Below are positions 25,943 through 36,001 of a DNA stretch of 64,000 bases, in pieces. The notes below the pieces were generated by a model. The model saw only the letters and a list, made by a program, of their open reading frames with translations. It searched no databases and had not been told where the DNA came from. The position numbers and the translations under genes were made by a program. The DNA lies in the NCBI RefSeq assembly GCF_036347055.1, contig NZ_CP108882.1:4290501-4354500 (forward strand), given 5' to 3'. Position 1 is the stretch's first letter; each line of letters begins with the position of its first letter. This DNA is from Streptomyces sp. NBC_00820 (lineage in GTDB: Bacteria > Actinomycetota > Actinomycetes > Streptomycetales > Streptomycetaceae).

Positions 25943-28093
25943 TCACTGGCCGTCCGGCTCGTGCAGTGCGAACCAGATGCTCTTCCCCTCCCCCCGCGGC
26001 TCCACGCCCCACGCTTCCGCGAGCAGTTCGATCAGCACGAGGCCGCGGCCGGAGGAGGCCAGTTCGCCGGGACTGCGTTTGTGCGGGAGGTCGTCGCCCG
26101 TGTCGGTGACCTTCACCTGAAGCCGGCGCCCGCCCGGTTCCCCGGAGATCTCGGCGAGCACCAGCGCGTCGGCGTCCGTGTGGACGAGGACGTTGGTGAT
26201 CATCTCGGAGAGCAGCAGGACGGCGGAGTCGACCTGGTCGGCCGAGGACCAGTCGTGCAGGAGTTCGCGCAGGTGCTGACGGGCCTCGGCGATGCGCTCG
26301 GGCTCGTCCTGCGCCACCGACAGCAGCGTGTGCCGCACCTGGGGCCGTACGGCCAGGGCGCCGCCGTGCCCGTCGCCGGGGCGGCACAGCAGCACGAGCG
26401 CGATGTCGTCCTCGCGGCGGTCGGTCAGCGGGCCGGTCATGTAGTGCGAGGAGGGCCCGTGGACGCCCTGCACCAGCGCGTCGGCCAGCCGCTCCAGGCC
26501 GACCTCGCCGTCCCCGGACCCGTCCTGGACGTCGTGGTCCTCCAGGATCGCGCGGATGCGCCGCCAGCCGCTCTCCATGTCGTGGCCGCCGGTCTCGATC
26601 AGGCCGTCGGTGCAGAGCAGCATCGTCTCGCCGGGCTCCAGCGTGAACCGGGTCGTCGGGTAGTCGGCGTCCGGGTCGACACCCAGGGGCAGCCCGCCCG
26701 CGATCGGCCGCCGCATCACCGTGCCGTCGGCCATCCGGATCACCGGGTCCGGGTGCCCGGCGCGGGCGACCTCCAGCTCGCCGGTCGCCGGGTCCACCTC
26801 CGCGTACAGACAGGTCGCGAAGCGCAGGTCGGGCAGGTGGTCGGCCGGGTGCGCGTCATGGGTGACGCCGTGCAGGAAGCGGGAGGCGCGGGAGAGCACG
26901 GCGTCGGGTCGGTGCCCCTCGGAGGCGTAGGCGCGCAGGGCGATGCGGAGCTGTCCCATCAGGCCCGCCGCGCGTACGTCATGCCCCTGCACATCCCCGA
27001 TGACCAGGGCGATCCTGTCTTCGCCGGGCAGCGGGATCATGTCGTACCAGTCGCCGCCGACCTGGAGTCCGCCGCCGGTGGGGATGTAGCGGGCGGCCAC
27101 GGCCATCCCGGGGATCTCCGGGCCGAGCGAGGGCAGCATGGAGCGCTGCAGGCCCTCGGTCAGCTCCCGCTGGGTCTCGGCGGCGCCGGCCCGGCTGAGC
27201 GCCTGGCCGAGCATCCGGGCGACCGTGTTCAGCACCGCCCGTTCGTCGGGCGTGAACGTCACCGGATAGGAGAACGCCGCCAGCCACGCGCCCATCATGC
27301 GCCCGCCCGCCGTCAGCGGCAGGAACGCCCACGAGCGGCGTCCGAGGGGCTCGGCCAGCGGCCAGGTGGCCGGATAGCGCTCGCGGTACTCCTCCGGGGA
27401 GGAGAGGTAGACGGCACGGCCGGTGCGGACGACGTCGGCGGCCGGGTACTTCGTGGCCAGCGGCATGTGGGCGAAGGACGCCTCGTCGCCGGGCTGGTAC
27501 CCGTGCTGGCCGATGATCGTCAGCCAGTCGCCCTCCACGGCGAACACCACCAGGCCGTCCGGGGTGAAGCCCGGCATGGACAGTCCGGCCGCGACCCGCA
27601 GCACCTCCGCCGTCGACCGGGCCTCCGCCAGCGCCCGGCCCGCGTCCAGCAGGAACGCCTCCCGGGAGCGCCGCCAGTCCCCGGTGACCGCGCTGCGCCC
27701 GGCCGGTGTGCCCGGGGTCGGCTCGGTGACCTCCTGGAGGGTGCCGATCAGCACGTACGCCCCGCGCTCCGGGTCGTGGGACGGCTTCGAGCGGCTGCGT
27801 ACGACGCGGACGATCCGCCCCCGCTCGTCCATGATCCGGACGCGCACCTCGGCCAGCGTGCCCTCGGCGACCGCCAGCTGCACCACTCCGGTGATCTCGT
27901 TCCAGTCGACCGGGTGCAGCCGGGCGCGGGTCTGCGCCTCGGTCAGGGTGGTGGGTGCCGCGGGCAGCCCGAGCAGGCGTGCCGCCTCCGCGTCGACGGT
28001 GACCAGCCCGGAGGCGGTGTCCCAGTGCCACAGTCCGGTCGCGAGGGCGGCGAGTACGTCCTCGACGGACGGCAGGGGCTCGCCTGTGCGCAT
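25943..28093 (-). CDS. PAS-GAF-PP2C (SpoIIE-type) phosphatase with C-terminal HATPase_c domain
   Basis: The 716-aa protein has a PAS-like domain (about 8-125), a GAF domain (about 138-305) and a SpoIIE-type PP2C phosphatase (about 310-570). The phosphatase has metal motifs VGGDWYDM, IGDVQGHD and RREDDIALVLL. A GHKL-type ATPase similar to anti-sigma factor kinases follows (about 595-716: LLLSEMITNVLVHTD, GRGLVLIELLAEAWGV). Such proteins act on anti-sigma antagonists in partner-switching circuits. Both a kinase-like and a phosphatase module are present in one chain. ATG at 28093 is chosen; the frame is open upstream. It is divergent from aspS. Confidence 0.9.
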   Translation of the reverse strand: MRTGEPLPSVEDVLAALATGLWHWDTASGLVTVDAEAARLLGLPAAPTTLTEAQTRARLHPVDWNEITGVVQLAVAEGTLAEVRVRIMDERGRIVRVVRSRSKPSHDPERGAYVLIGTLQEVTEPTPGTPAGRSAVTGDWRRSREAFLLDAGRALAEARSTAEVLRVAAGLSMPGFTPDGLVVFAVEGDWLTIIGQHGYQPGDEASFAHMPLATKYPAADVVRTGRAVYLSSPEEYRERYPATWPLAEPLGRRSWAFLPLTAGGRMMGAWLAAFSYPVTFTPDERAVLNTVARMLGQALSRAGAAETQRELTEGLQRSMLPSLGPEIPGMAVAARYIPTGGGLQVGGDWYDMIPLPGEDRIALVIGDVQGHDVRAAGLMGQLRIALRAYASEGHRPDAVLSRASRFLHGVTHDAHPADHLPDLRFATCLYAEVDPATGELEVARAGHPDPVIRMADGTVMRRPIAGGLPLGVDPDADYPTTRFTLEPGETMLLCTDGLIETGGHDMESGWRRIRAILEDHDVQDGSGDGEVGLERLADALVQGVHGPSSHYMTGPLTDRREDDIALVLLCRPGDGHGGALAVRPQVRHTLLSVAQDEPERIAEARQHLRELLHDWSSADQVDSAVLLLSEMITNVLVHTDADALVLAEISGEPGGRRLQVKVTDTGDDLPHKRSPGELASSGRGLVLIELLAEAWGVEPRGEGKSIWFALHEPDGQ

Positions 28094-28331
28094 GCCCCAC
28101 TTTAAGAAGATATGACCGGGCGTTGCCACCGAAGACGGCCCCGGATCCGCCACCGGAGGCGAGCGCGGTCCGCCGCGACGGACGACCGGGGCCCGCGGGG
28201 GAAGGCTGCCGGGCGGTAATGGTGGGGAGCCGATCATGGGCTGCCCGGTACCCTTGATGGGTCCGGGCCCCGTGCCCGTACCCGGCCGTGGAGAGCACCG
28301 CGGCTTCCCGAACGAAGGACGATGAACGACG

Positions 28332-30095
28332 ATGCATCGGTACAGGTCCCACACCTGCGGCCAGCTCCGCGCCTCTGACGTCGGTGCTGACGTCCGGCTG
28401 AGCGGCTGGCTGCACAATCGCCGAGACCTGGGCGGCATCCTCTTCATCGATCTGCGCGATCACTACGGCATCACGCAGCTGGTGGCCCGTCCCGGCACGC
28501 CCGCGTACGAGGCGCTGGACAAGCTCTCCAAGGAGACGGTCGTCCGCGTCGACGGCAAGGTTGTTTCACGTGGAACCGAGAACGTGAACGCCGAGCTGCC
28601 CACCGGTGAGGTCGAGGTCGAGGTCGGCGAGGTCGAGGTCCTGGGTTCCGCGGCCCCCCTCCCCTTCACGATCAACGCCGAGGACGGGGTCAACGAGGAG
28701 CGGCGCCTGGAGTACCGCTTCCTGGACCTGCGCCGCGAGCGCATGCACCGCAACATCATGCTGCGTACCGCCGTGATCTCGGCGATGCGCCACAAGATGG
28801 TCGCGATGGGCTTCAACGAGATGGCGACGCCGATCCTGTCCGCCACCTCCCCCGAGGGCGCCCGCGACTACGTGGTCCCCTCCCGGGTGCACGCGGGCCG
28901 CTTCTACGCCCTGCCGCAGGCCCCGCAGCAGTTCAAGCAGCTGCTGATGATCTCCGGCTTCGACCGCTACTTCCAGATCGCGCCCTGCTTCCGCGACGAG
29001 GACGCCCGCGCCGACCGCTCGCCGGGCGAGTTCTACCAGCTCGACGTCGAGATGAGCTTCGTCGAGCAGGAGGACATCTTCCAGCCGATCGAGAAGCTCA
29101 TGACCGAGCTGTTCGAGGAGTTCGGCGGCGGCCGCCACGTCACCTCCCCCTTCCCGCGCATCCCGTTCCGCGAGGCGATGCTCAAGTACGGCTCCGACAA
29201 GCCGGACCTGCGCGCCAAGCTGGAGCTCGTCGACATCACCGACGTCTTCGAGGGCTCGGCCTTCAAGGCGTTCGCCGGCAAGCACGTGCGCGCCCTGGCG
29301 GTACCGGACGTCGCGTCGCAGACGCGCAAGTTCTTCGACCAGCTCGGCGAGTTCGCCGTCTCGCAGGGCGCGCAGGGCCTGGCCTGGGTCCGCGTCGGCG
29401 AGGACGGCACGCTGTCCGGTCCGATCGCGAAGTTCCTCACCGAGGAGAACGTCGCCGAGCTGACCAAGCGCCTCTCTCTGGCCCCCGGCCACGCGGTGTT
29501 CTTCGGCGCCGGCGAGTTCGACGAGGTCTCGAAGATCATGGGCGCCGTGCGCGTCGAGGCCGCCAAGCGGGCCGGCCAGTTCGAGGACGGCGTCTTCCGC
29601 TTCTGCTGGATCGTCGACTTCCCGATGTACGAGCGGGACGAGGAGACCGGCAAGATCGACTTCTCGCACAACCCGTTCTCGATGCCGCAGGGCGGTCTGG
29701 AGGCCCTGGAGACCCAGGACCCGCTGGACATCCTGGGCTGGCAGTACGACATCGTCTGCAACGGTGTCGAGCTGTCCTCCGGCGCCATCCGGAACCACGA
29801 GCCGGACATCATGCTCAAGGCCTTCGAGATCGCGGGCTACGACCGTGAGACGGTCGAGGAGAAGTTCGCGGGCATGCTCCGCGCGTTCCGCCTGGGTGCC
29901 CCGCCGCACGGCGGCATCGCCCCCGGCGTGGACCGCATCGTCATGCTCCTCGCGGACGAGCCCAACATCCGCGAGACGATCGCCTTCCCGCTCAACGGCA
30001 ACGCCCAGGACCTCATGATGGGCGCGCCGACGGAGCTGGACGAGTCCCGCCTGCGCGAGCTGCACCTGACGGTGCGCAAGCCGCAGCCGAAGTAG
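28332..30095 (+). CDS. aspS: Aspartyl-tRNA synthetase
   Basis: The 587-aa class II synthetase has an N-terminal OB-fold anticodon domain ([20 protein letters not shown]), catalytic motif 2 ([19 protein letters not shown]), the bacterial GAD insertion (about 290-420) and motif 3 ([13 protein letters not shown]). It charges tRNA-Asp in the cytosol. The anticodon domain has Leu (DLGG) where non-discriminating AspRS enzymes are reported to have His. ATG at 28332 follows GAAGGACGA. It is monocistronic, closed by a strong terminator. Confidence 0.97.
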   Translation: MHRYRSHTCGQLRASDVGADVRLSGWLHNRRDLGGILFIDLRDHYGITQLVARPGTPAYEALDKLSKETVVRVDGKVVSRGTENVNAELPTGEVEVEVGEVEVLGSAAPLPFTINAEDGVNEERRLEYRFLDLRRERMHRNIMLRTAVISAMRHKMVAMGFNEMATPILSATSPEGARDYVVPSRVHAGRFYALPQAPQQFKQLLMISGFDRYFQIAPCFRDEDARADRSPGEFYQLDVEMSFVEQEDIFQPIEKLMTELFEEFGGGRHVTSPFPRIPFREAMLKYGSDKPDLRAKLELVDITDVFEGSAFKAFAGKHVRALAVPDVASQTRKFFDQLGEFAVSQGAQGLAWVRVGEDGTLSGPIAKFLTEENVAELTKRLSLAPGHAVFFGAGEFDEVSKIMGAVRVEAAKRAGQFEDGVFRFCWIVDFPMYERDEETGKIDFSHNPFSMPQGGLEALETQDPLDILGWQYDIVCNGVELSSGAIRNHEPDIMLKAFEIAGYDRETVEEKFAGMLRAFRLGAPPHGGIAPGVDRIVMLLADEPNIRETIAFPLNGNAQDLMMGAPTELDESRLRELHLTVRKPQPK

Positions 30096-30125
30096 GGCCG
30101 GTAAGGCTCGGAAAGAGCCAAGCGG

Positions 30126-30157
30126 AAGCGCCCGGGGGCTGCGGTCCCCGGGCGCTT
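30126..30157 (+). terminator. Hairpin terminator of aspS
   Basis: A perfect 12-bp stem (AAGCGCCCGGGG at 30126-30137 pairing with 30146-30157), an 8-base loop and a following TTCGTGTG run lie 30 bp after the stop. Confidence 0.92.
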
Positions 30158-30159
30158 TC

Positions 30160-30197
30160 GTGTGTGTGCGTATGTGCGTGCGTGTGCGTGTGCGTGC
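30160..30197. repeat. GT-rich alternating purine-pyrimidine tract
   Basis: About 38 bp of alternating GT/GC dinucleotides follow the aspS terminator and lie just past the stop of the convergent nucleotidyltransferase gene. It is a simple repeat that could adopt Z-form. Confidence 0.8.
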
Positions 30198-30215
30198 GCC
30201 TGGTCGGCCGGGCTG

Positions 30216-30947
30216 TCACGCGCCCGGGTTCGCCCCGGACCCCTCCCCGGACTCCTCCTCGGCCCCTTCCTCGGACTCCTCGTCGGGTGACGCGCCGTCT
30301 TCCATCAGCCGTTCGGCGATGTCGTCGGACCAGTGCTGGGCCCAGGCGCGTACCTCGGCGACCTGTGGTTCCGTCAGGCCGTACCGCATGAAGTCGCCGT
30401 CGGAGTAGAAGTCCGTGCCGGTCAGGCGGGACTGGAGCGTGGGCAGGTCGAAGGTGTCGTAGGCGTGACGGCGCCCCAGTTCCTCCAGGCCGGGCAGGGG
30501 GAATCGGGCCGCCGCGGCCTGTGCGTCGATCAGGTCGACGGCCGCGCCCCGGTCGTACAGGGCACGGATCTTGGTGCCGACGGCGTCCTCCAGGGAGAGG
30601 GCGGGTCCGAGGTCGGTGAGCTCGGGAGGCTGCCAGAAGGCCTCTTTGTGCAGGGCCAGTGCGCAGGTCTCGCCGGTGGGCGGATCGGTCACCGTCAGCT
30701 GGGCCGTCAGCGTGCTCACGGACTCCACCCGCACCTGCCGGCCCCGCGCCTCCAGTGCCGCACCGAGCGCGCCGGCGATCCGGTCCATGGGTTCGGGGCT
30801 CTCGGTGGCGAAGTCGAGGTCGGCATGCGGGCGGCGGAGCAGGCCGTGCGCCTGGAGGGCGTAACCGCCGGCCAGTACCAGGACGTACGGGCTTCCGGCT
30901 GTGACGACGTCCGCGAGGAGCCTGCGGTGGGGTTCGGGGAGGTTCAC
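30216..30947 (-). CDS. Nucleotidyltransferase, AbiEii/AbiGii-like family
   Basis: The 243-aa protein has the nucleotidyltransferase signature VLAGGYALQAHGLLRRPHADLDF, split as GGYALQAHG and DLDF. It also has the later LEDAVGTKIRALYDRGAAVDL element with Lys and Asp that are conserved in the AbiEii family. Some of these are toxins that pyrophosphorylate or nucleotidylate RNA; many chromosomal copies are uncharacterised. The last 25 residues are Glu/Ser/Gly-rich and disordered. GTG at 30947. A 91-aa ORF lies 59 bp upstream on the same strand, so the pair may be cotranscribed. Confidence 0.82.
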   Translation of the reverse strand: MNLPEPHRRLLADVVTAGSPYVLVLAGGYALQAHGLLRRPHADLDFATESPEPMDRIAGALGAALEARGRQVRVESVSTLTAQLTVTDPPTGETCALALHKEAFWQPPELTDLGPALSLEDAVGTKIRALYDRGAAVDLIDAQAAAARFPLPGLEELGRRHAYDTFDLPTLQSRLTGTDFYSDGDFMRYGLTEPQVAEVRAWAQHWSDDIAERLMEDGASPDEESEEGAEEESGEGSGANPGA

Positions 30948-31006
30948 GGGACCCGTACTCTGCCAGACCCGACGTCAGGTGTTCGCGTGCCTCGCCCCGG
31001 TGTTCC

Positions 31007-31282
31007 TCAGGCCGAGGGAGGTGCGGGGGTGTAGGTGGTCCCTGTGAAGAGGTCCTCGGCGTGGTCGACCGAACCTGCCCGGTCGAGCCAGTCGTTGACA
31101 CGTTCGAGGTCGGTGCAGGTGAGGATGCGTTCGCGTGCGTCGTCGGAGACGGGGATGCCGCGGACTTCGAGGACCCGCAGAACACCCTTGGCCTCACCCC
31201 TGGCCTCGCCCTTGGCTTCGCCCTCCAGGAACGTCCGCTCGATCAGAGTGCCCCGGCCCGGGAAGTAGTTCACGAACGTCAT
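31007..31282 (-). CDS. Small protein related to the C-terminal part of Rpn/YadD-family proteins, probable remnant
   Basis: The 91-aa product has a Gly-Glu-Ala-Lys repeat (GEAKGEARGEAKG, residues 21-33) followed by the conserved tail VLEVRGIPVSDDARERI and DLERVNDWLDRAG. Such a tail ends the roughly 300-aa Rpn/YadD putative nuclease family found in many copies in Streptomyces; the PDDEXK nuclease part is missing. ATG at 31282 has GGAGG eight bases upstream, so the remnant may still be translated. It could be a decayed gene, or an adapted short partner of the nucleotidyltransferase downstream. Confidence 0.65.
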   Translation of the reverse strand: MTFVNYFPGRGTLIERTFLEGEAKGEARGEAKGVLRVLEVRGIPVSDDARERILTCTDLERVNDWLDRAGSVDHAEDLFTGTTYTPAPPSA

Positions 31283-31476
31283 GATGTGCCTCCATTTGAG
31301 CTGATGTGACCATGAGTGGAAGCTAGGAGGCGCCAGGGACGGGTGCCGGTGGACCGGATCGGGTTCACTCGTTCGAGGGGCGAGGGAACGTTCAGTCCGG
31401 GAGCTGTCACACATGTGGGGGCGTGGTCGTCAGTGAGGTGTCCGTACCTCGGCCGACCGATTCACGGGAGCACGCC

Positions 31477-31824
31477 ATGCACATCGCCCACATCGTCGTC
31501 ACCCTTCTCGCCGCCCTCATGGCCGGCTTCTCCGGTGCCGTGCTGCTGGCCCGCGCCCAGTGGATCGTCCGGGCGCTGGAGGACTACCGGGTGCCGGAGC
31601 CGTGGTGGACCTGGCTCGGGCTCGCCAAGGCCGCGGGAGCCCTGGGGCTGGTGGCCGGGCTGTTCGTCCCGGTGATCGGGGTGATCGCGGGGGTGGCGCT
31701 GGTGACGTACTTCGCCGGCGCGGCCGTCACCGTGGCCCGGGCGCGCTGGTACACCCACGTTCCCTACCCGCTCGTCTACGCCGCCCCCGTCGTCGCCGCG
31801 CTCGCGCTGGGGTACGCGGCCTGA
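31477..31824 (+). CDS. DoxX-like small membrane protein
   Basis: The 115-aa protein has four hydrophobic segments in DoxX order (VVTLLAALMAGFSGAVLLA, LAKAAGALGLVAGLFVPVIG, VALVTYFAGAAVTVARA, a C-terminal helix), with the typical WWTWLGLAKAAGALGL segment. Function is unknown; related proteins sit in redox-linked membrane complexes. ATG at 31477 follows GGGAG. It is divergent from the Rpn-like remnant and converges on metG. Confidence 0.85.
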   Translation: MHIAHIVVTLLAALMAGFSGAVLLARAQWIVRALEDYRVPEPWWTWLGLAKAAGALGLVAGLFVPVIGVIAGVALVTYFAGAAVTVARARWYTHVPYPLVYAAPVVAALALGYAA

Positions 31825-31841
31825 ACGGCCGCGTGCACGAC

Positions 31842-31877
31842 GACGCCGGCCCGCCCCTCACGGGACGAGCCGGCGTC
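31842..31877. terminator. Hairpin terminator shared by doxX-like gene and metG
   Basis: GACGCCGGC (31842-31850) pairs with GCCGGCGTC (31869-31877), with an inner CCCG/CGGG stem, between two convergent stop codons. Confidence 0.8.
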
Positions 31878-31902
31878 GGTGCTGCCTGCGAGGGGCCTGG
31901 CG

Positions 31903-33618
31903 TCAGCCCTCCGTGCCGCCGAAGCGCTCCTTGTACGTCTCCAGGTCCTCGTCCGTCAGCTTGGCGAACAGGACCGGCGGGACGGTGAAGGGGGTGCCGG
32001 CGGGGACGGCGGTCAGGGCGCGGGCCTCGTCGGCCGTCACCCACGTCGCCGTGTCGTCCGCGAGGGTGAACGCCTCGCGCATCGCCTTCGCCGTCGCCGG
32101 GATGAGGGGCTCCGAGACCACCGAGTAGAGGTGGATCAGGTTCATCGCCGTGCGCAGGGTGAGGGCCGCGCCGTCCTTGTCGGTCTTGATCTCCAGCCAG
32201 GGGGCCTTCTCCTCCAGGTAGGAGTTGCCGGCCGACCACAGGGCACGCAGGGCCGCGGCGGCCTTGCGGAACTGGAGAGCCTCCATCTGCTCTTCGTACT
32301 CGGCGAGCAGGCGCGCGATCTCCTCGCCCAGCTTCGCCTCCGCCTCGCCGGGCTCGCCGCCCGCCGGGACGTCGTCGCCGAAGCGCTTGCGGGAGAAGGA
32401 CAGGACACGGTTGACGAAGTTGCCGAGGGTGTCGGCGAGGTCCTTGTTGACCGTGGCGGTGAAGTGCTCCCACGTGAAGGACGAGTCGTCCGACTCGGGC
32501 GCGTTGGCGATGAGGAAGTAGCGCCAGTAGTCCGCCGGGAGGATCTCCAGGGCCTGGTCGGTGAAGACGCCGCGCTTCTGCGAGGTGGAGAACTTGCCGC
32601 CGTAGTACGTCAGCCAGTTGAAGGCCTTGACGTAGTCGACCTTCTTCCACGGCTCGCGCACGCCCAGCTCGGTGGCCGGGAACATCACCGTGTGGAACGG
32701 GACGTTGTCCTTGGCCATGAACTGCGTGTAGCGGACGTCGGCGTCGGCGTCGTACCACCACGACTTCCAGTCGCGGTCGTCCGCGTTCTGGTCCGCCCAC
32801 TCCTTCGTCGCGCCGATGTACTCGATCGGGGCGTCGAACCAGACGTAGAAGACCTTGCCCTCGGCCGCCAGCTCCGGCCAGGTGTCCGCCGGGACGGGCA
32901 CGCCCCAGTCCAGGTCACGGGTGATCGCGCGGTCGTGCAGGCCCTCGGTCAGCCACTTGCGGGCGATGGAGGAGGCCAGCTGCGGCCAGTCCGCCTCGTG
33001 CCGGGCGACCCACTCCTCGACCTCGTGCTGCAGCTTGGACTGCAGGAGGAAGAGGTGCTTGGTCTCGCGGACCTCCAGGTCCGTGGAGCCGGAGATCGCC
33101 GAGCGCGGCTCGATCAGGTCGGTCGGGTCCAGGACGCGGGTGCAGTTCTCGCACTGGTCGCCACGGGCCTTGTCGTAGCCGCAGTGCGGGCAGGTGCCCT
33201 CGACGTAGCGGTCCGGCAGGAAGCGGCCGTCGGTGGGCGAGTAGACCTGGCGGATCGCCCGCTCCTCGATGAAGCCGTTCTCGTTCAGCTTCCGGGCGAA
33301 GTGCTGGGTGATCTCGCGGTTCTCGGCGGAGGAGCTGCGGCCGAAGTAGTCGAAGGCCAGCGCGAAGCCGTCGTAGACCGCCTTCTGCGCGTCGTGGGCC
33401 TGCGCGCAGAACTCGGCGACCGGCAGGTCCCGGTCCTTGGCGGCCAGCTCGGCCGGGGTGCCGTGCTCGTCGGTCGCGCAGATGTAGAGGACGTCCTCGC
33501 CGCGCTGGCGGAGGTACCGGGAGTACACGTCCGCCGGGAGCATGGACCCCACCATGTTGCCCAGGTGCTTGATCCCGTTGATGTACGGAAGGGCGCTGGT
33601 GATGAGGTGTCGAGCCAT
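31903..33618 (-). CDS. metG: Methionyl-tRNA synthetase
   Basis: The 571-aa class I synthetase has the HIGH-type signature as KHLGN (residues 17-21) and a KMSKS loop read as [11 protein letters not shown]. Both are noncanonical. A Cys4 zinc knuckle is present ([17 protein letters not shown]). The N-terminal Rossmann domain, connective peptide and helical anticodon-binding domain are complete; there is no C-terminal tRNA-binding extension. ATG at 33618 begins [12 protein letters not shown]. The gene is single, between hairpins. Confidence 0.95.
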   Translation of the reverse strand: MARHLITSALPYINGIKHLGNMVGSMLPADVYSRYLRQRGEDVLYICATDEHGTPAELAAKDRDLPVAEFCAQAHDAQKAVYDGFALAFDYFGRSSSAENREITQHFARKLNENGFIEERAIRQVYSPTDGRFLPDRYVEGTCPHCGYDKARGDQCENCTRVLDPTDLIEPRSAISGSTDLEVRETKHLFLLQSKLQHEVEEWVARHEADWPQLASSIARKWLTEGLHDRAITRDLDWGVPVPADTWPELAAEGKVFYVWFDAPIEYIGATKEWADQNADDRDWKSWWYDADADVRYTQFMAKDNVPFHTVMFPATELGVREPWKKVDYVKAFNWLTYYGGKFSTSQKRGVFTDQALEILPADYWRYFLIANAPESDDSSFTWEHFTATVNKDLADTLGNFVNRVLSFSRKRFGDDVPAGGEPGEAEAKLGEEIARLLAEYEEQMEALQFRKAAAALRALWSAGNSYLEEKAPWLEIKTDKDGAALTLRTAMNLIHLYSVVSEPLIPATAKAMREAFTLADDTATWVTADEARALTAVPAGTPFTVPPVLFAKLTDEDLETYKERFGGTEG

Positions 33619-33677
33619 CGGGGGCTGCTCCCAGGTCGCTACGGGTACGAACCTTGAAATCGTAGCCGACGTGTGTA

Positions 33678-33719
33678 TGCCGCCCGCTTCCCGTTTTACG
33701 GGGTGGGAAGCGGGCGGCA
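33678..33719 (-). terminator. Strong hairpin terminator of the vWA gene
   Basis: A perfect 15-bp stem (TGCCGCCCGCTTCCC at 33678-33692 pairing with 33705-33719) with a 12-base loop lies about 105 bp past the stop codon of the upstream minus-strand gene and just before metG. Confidence 0.85.
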
Positions 33720-33824
33720 CATGGGGGGTACGGGGAGTGGGGGTGGGGATACGGGGGGTTACTCGGGTTCTCCCCGGCTTCTCCCTGGCTTTCCCGCCCC
33801 GGCTTTCCCCGGGTTCACCTGCGT

Positions 33825-35900
33825 TTACGGTCGCCAGGAGGCGAGTACGCCTTCGTACAGCTCGGTGTCCGTCAGTTCGCGGGGGGTCGGGCCGGCGTGG
33901 AAGAAGGACGTGTTGTCGGTCTTCAGCTTGCGGAGGTAGTCGAAGGCCTTGTTGTCGTGCTCTCCGAAGGCCACGAAGGAGAAGAAGACGCGGGGGTGGT
34001 TCTGCGCGGCCTCGGTGAGGGACTGGGTGGCGGGGGTCTTGGCGTCGGGGGCGCCGTCGGTCTGGAAGACGACCAGGGCCGGGGTGTCCGGGGTCGTGTT
34101 CTTCCCGTGGTGGGCGAGTACGGCTTCCACGGCGACGTGGTAGCTGGTACGGCCCATGCGGCCGAGGGTGCCGTGGACGTCGTCGATCTTGGACTCGTGG
34201 TCCGGGGTGAGGGTGAGGTCGGCGGTGCCGTCCACCTCCGTGGAGAAGAAGACGACGTGGACCGTGGCCTCGGGGTCCAGGTGGGCGGCGAGAGCGAGGG
34301 TCTGGTCGGCGAGGGCCTGCGTGGAGCCGTCCTTGTAGTACGGGCGCATGCTCGCCGAGCGGTCGAGGACCAGGTAGAGCTTGGCCCGGGTGCCGGTGAG
34401 GCCGGTCTTCTCGAGGGTGGTGGCGGCGGCGGTGTAGGCGGTGGTGAGGGAGGGGGTGCGGGTCTGGAGGTCGGTGGGGTCGGCGAGGGTGGTGGGGGTG
34501 AGGGGGGCTTCTGCCTCCGTCTCCGGCTCCGGCTGCGGCTCCGGCTCTGCGGCTGCCTCCGCCTCGGCTTCGCCTTCGGCGTCGGTCGTGTTCCCACCCG
34601 CACCACCCGTGCGGGTTTCGTTGCCGGGTGCAGGTGCCTCCTGTGGGGCGTCCTCGCCGTCGGCGTCCGCCGGGTCGTTCTCCGGCTGGGTGTCCTGCTC
34701 GGCCTCGGCCTCGGCCGCGGGCTCGGTTACCGGCTGCGCGACGATCTCGGTGACCGGCTCGGGCTCGGGCTCGGCTTCCGCCTTCGCGTCGACCGCTGCC
34801 TCGGCGTCAGCCTGCGGCTCCGCCTCGGTTTCAGCCGTGGCCTCGGCTTCGGCGTCGGCCACCGCAGTGGCCTCTGCCTCTGCCCCGGCCGCCGACTCGA
34901 CCTCGGCTTCCGGGCTCACCTCAGGCGCGGCCTCGGGCTCGGGCTGCGGCTCGGCTTCGGCCGCGGGTTCGGGGGCCGACTCCGGCTTCACGGCAGGAGC
35001 CGCTTCGGCCTCGGCGGCCGGCTCGGGGTCTGCCACAGCCTCCGGCTCGGTCTCGGTCTCGGCCTCCACCGTGGCTTCGGCTTCGGCTTCGTTCGTGGGC
35101 TCGGGCTCGGGTTCCGCCGCAGCCTGCGGATCGGACTCGATCTCGACCTCGGGCTCCGCCACAGCCTCGGCCTCCGCCTCGGCCTTTACCGCGGTTTCAG
35201 CCGCGGGCTCGGGCTCGGCCGGGGGCAGGATCTCGGATTCCGCCTCGTCCGCCGGGGCGGCTTCGGCCACGGGCTCGGGCTGTGCTGCGGCCTCCGGCAC
35301 GTCCTCGGTTTCGGTCTTCGCCTCAGCCTCGGTGGTGGGCTCGACCGCGGTCTCGCTCGCCGCTTCGGCTTCCACCTCTGCCTCGGCCGTCGGCTCGGTG
35401 TCAGCCGTCGGCTGCTTCTCGGCCTTGGCCTCAGCCTCGACCTCAGCCGTCGGCTCCGCCTCAGAGGCGTCCTCGACCTCGACCTCTGCCTCAGCCGCGG
35501 GCTGGTGCTCAGCGGTGTCCTCGGCCTTGGCCTCGGTCGCGGCAGCCTCTGCCTCGGCCGTCGGCTTCGTTTCAGCCGCGTTCTCGACCTCGGCCTCAGC
35601 CGTCGGCTGCTCCTCGACCTTGGCCTCAGCCTCTGCCTTGGCTTCGGGCTCAGCCAGCTGCTGCTCGGCTGTGCCCTCGGCCTCGGTCTCGGCTTCCTGG
35701 CGTGGTTCGGTTCCCTGCCTCGGGACCGTCACGTTGTCGAAGGCCTTGGAGACCAAGTCGTGTTCGGAGCGGGGTTCGGGGACCTGAGGTGTCTGGTCGA
35801 GGTGGTTCTGCGAAGGTGCTGTATTCGCACTCTCCGCTTCGGCGGAACGGCCTTTGCGGCCGCGGCCGAATGCGTTCCGCAGGAGAGTCAGAATGCCCAT
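33825..35900 (-). CDS. vWA-domain protein with a very long Ala/Glu-rich low-complexity region
   Basis: The 691-aa protein begins with a short basic segment ([18 protein letters not shown]). Some 420 residues made almost only of Ala, Glu, Pro, Val and Thr follow (about 55-470). A von Willebrand A domain completes it (about 480-691) with MIDAS motif DRSAS in [11 protein letters not shown], Thr in RMGRTSYHV and Asp in [11 protein letters not shown]. Related vWA proteins occur in Ter-type stress systems. The acidic tract is probably an unstructured linker whose length may vary by slippage. ATG at 35900 has AAGGG upstream. The gene follows the FUSC-type gene by 101 bp. Confidence 0.85.
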   Translation of the reverse strand: MGILTLLRNAFGRGRKGRSAEAESANTAPSQNHLDQTPQVPEPRSEHDLVSKAFDNVTVPRQGTEPRQEAETEAEGTAEQQLAEPEAKAEAEAKVEEQPTAEAEVENAAETKPTAEAEAAATEAKAEDTAEHQPAAEAEVEVEDASEAEPTAEVEAEAKAEKQPTADTEPTAEAEVEAEAASETAVEPTTEAEAKTETEDVPEAAAQPEPVAEAAPADEAESEILPPAEPEPAAETAVKAEAEAEAVAEPEVEIESDPQAAAEPEPEPTNEAEAEATVEAETETEPEAVADPEPAAEAEAAPAVKPESAPEPAAEAEPQPEPEAAPEVSPEAEVESAAGAEAEATAVADAEAEATAETEAEPQADAEAAVDAKAEAEPEPEPVTEIVAQPVTEPAAEAEAEQDTQPENDPADADGEDAPQEAPAPGNETRTGGAGGNTTDAEGEAEAEAAAEPEPQPEPETEAEAPLTPTTLADPTDLQTRTPSLTTAYTAAATTLEKTGLTGTRAKLYLVLDRSASMRPYYKDGSTQALADQTLALAAHLDPEATVHVVFFSTEVDGTADLTLTPDHESKIDDVHGTLGRMGRTSYHVAVEAVLAHHGKNTTPDTPALVVFQTDGAPDAKTPATQSLTEAAQNHPRVFFSFVAFGEHDNKAFDYLRKLKTDNTSFFHAGPTPRELTDTELYEGVLASWRP

Positions 35901-36001
35901 GTGCGCAACCCTTCGCGTGAGTTGATGCCGTCGATCCCTGGCCAGGACGGACACGTAAGGTTAACGGCCCTGGCAGGGGTTTCCGTCGCTCGCCGGAACG
36001 G

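Noticed and set aside
26979..28463. 494-codon minus-strand frame overlapping the PAS-GAF phosphatase
   Set aside because: Out-of-frame shadow of the real gene with Arg/Pro/Gly-rich composition.
30013..31197. 394-codon minus-strand frame containing Thr-His repeats
   Set aside because: The His/Thr run is just the GT dinucleotide tract read in frame, and the rest is a shadow of the nucleotidyltransferase gene.
34441..35787. 448-codon plus-strand Ser/Ala-rich frame in the same place
   Set aside because: Another shadow of the same repeat in a second frame.
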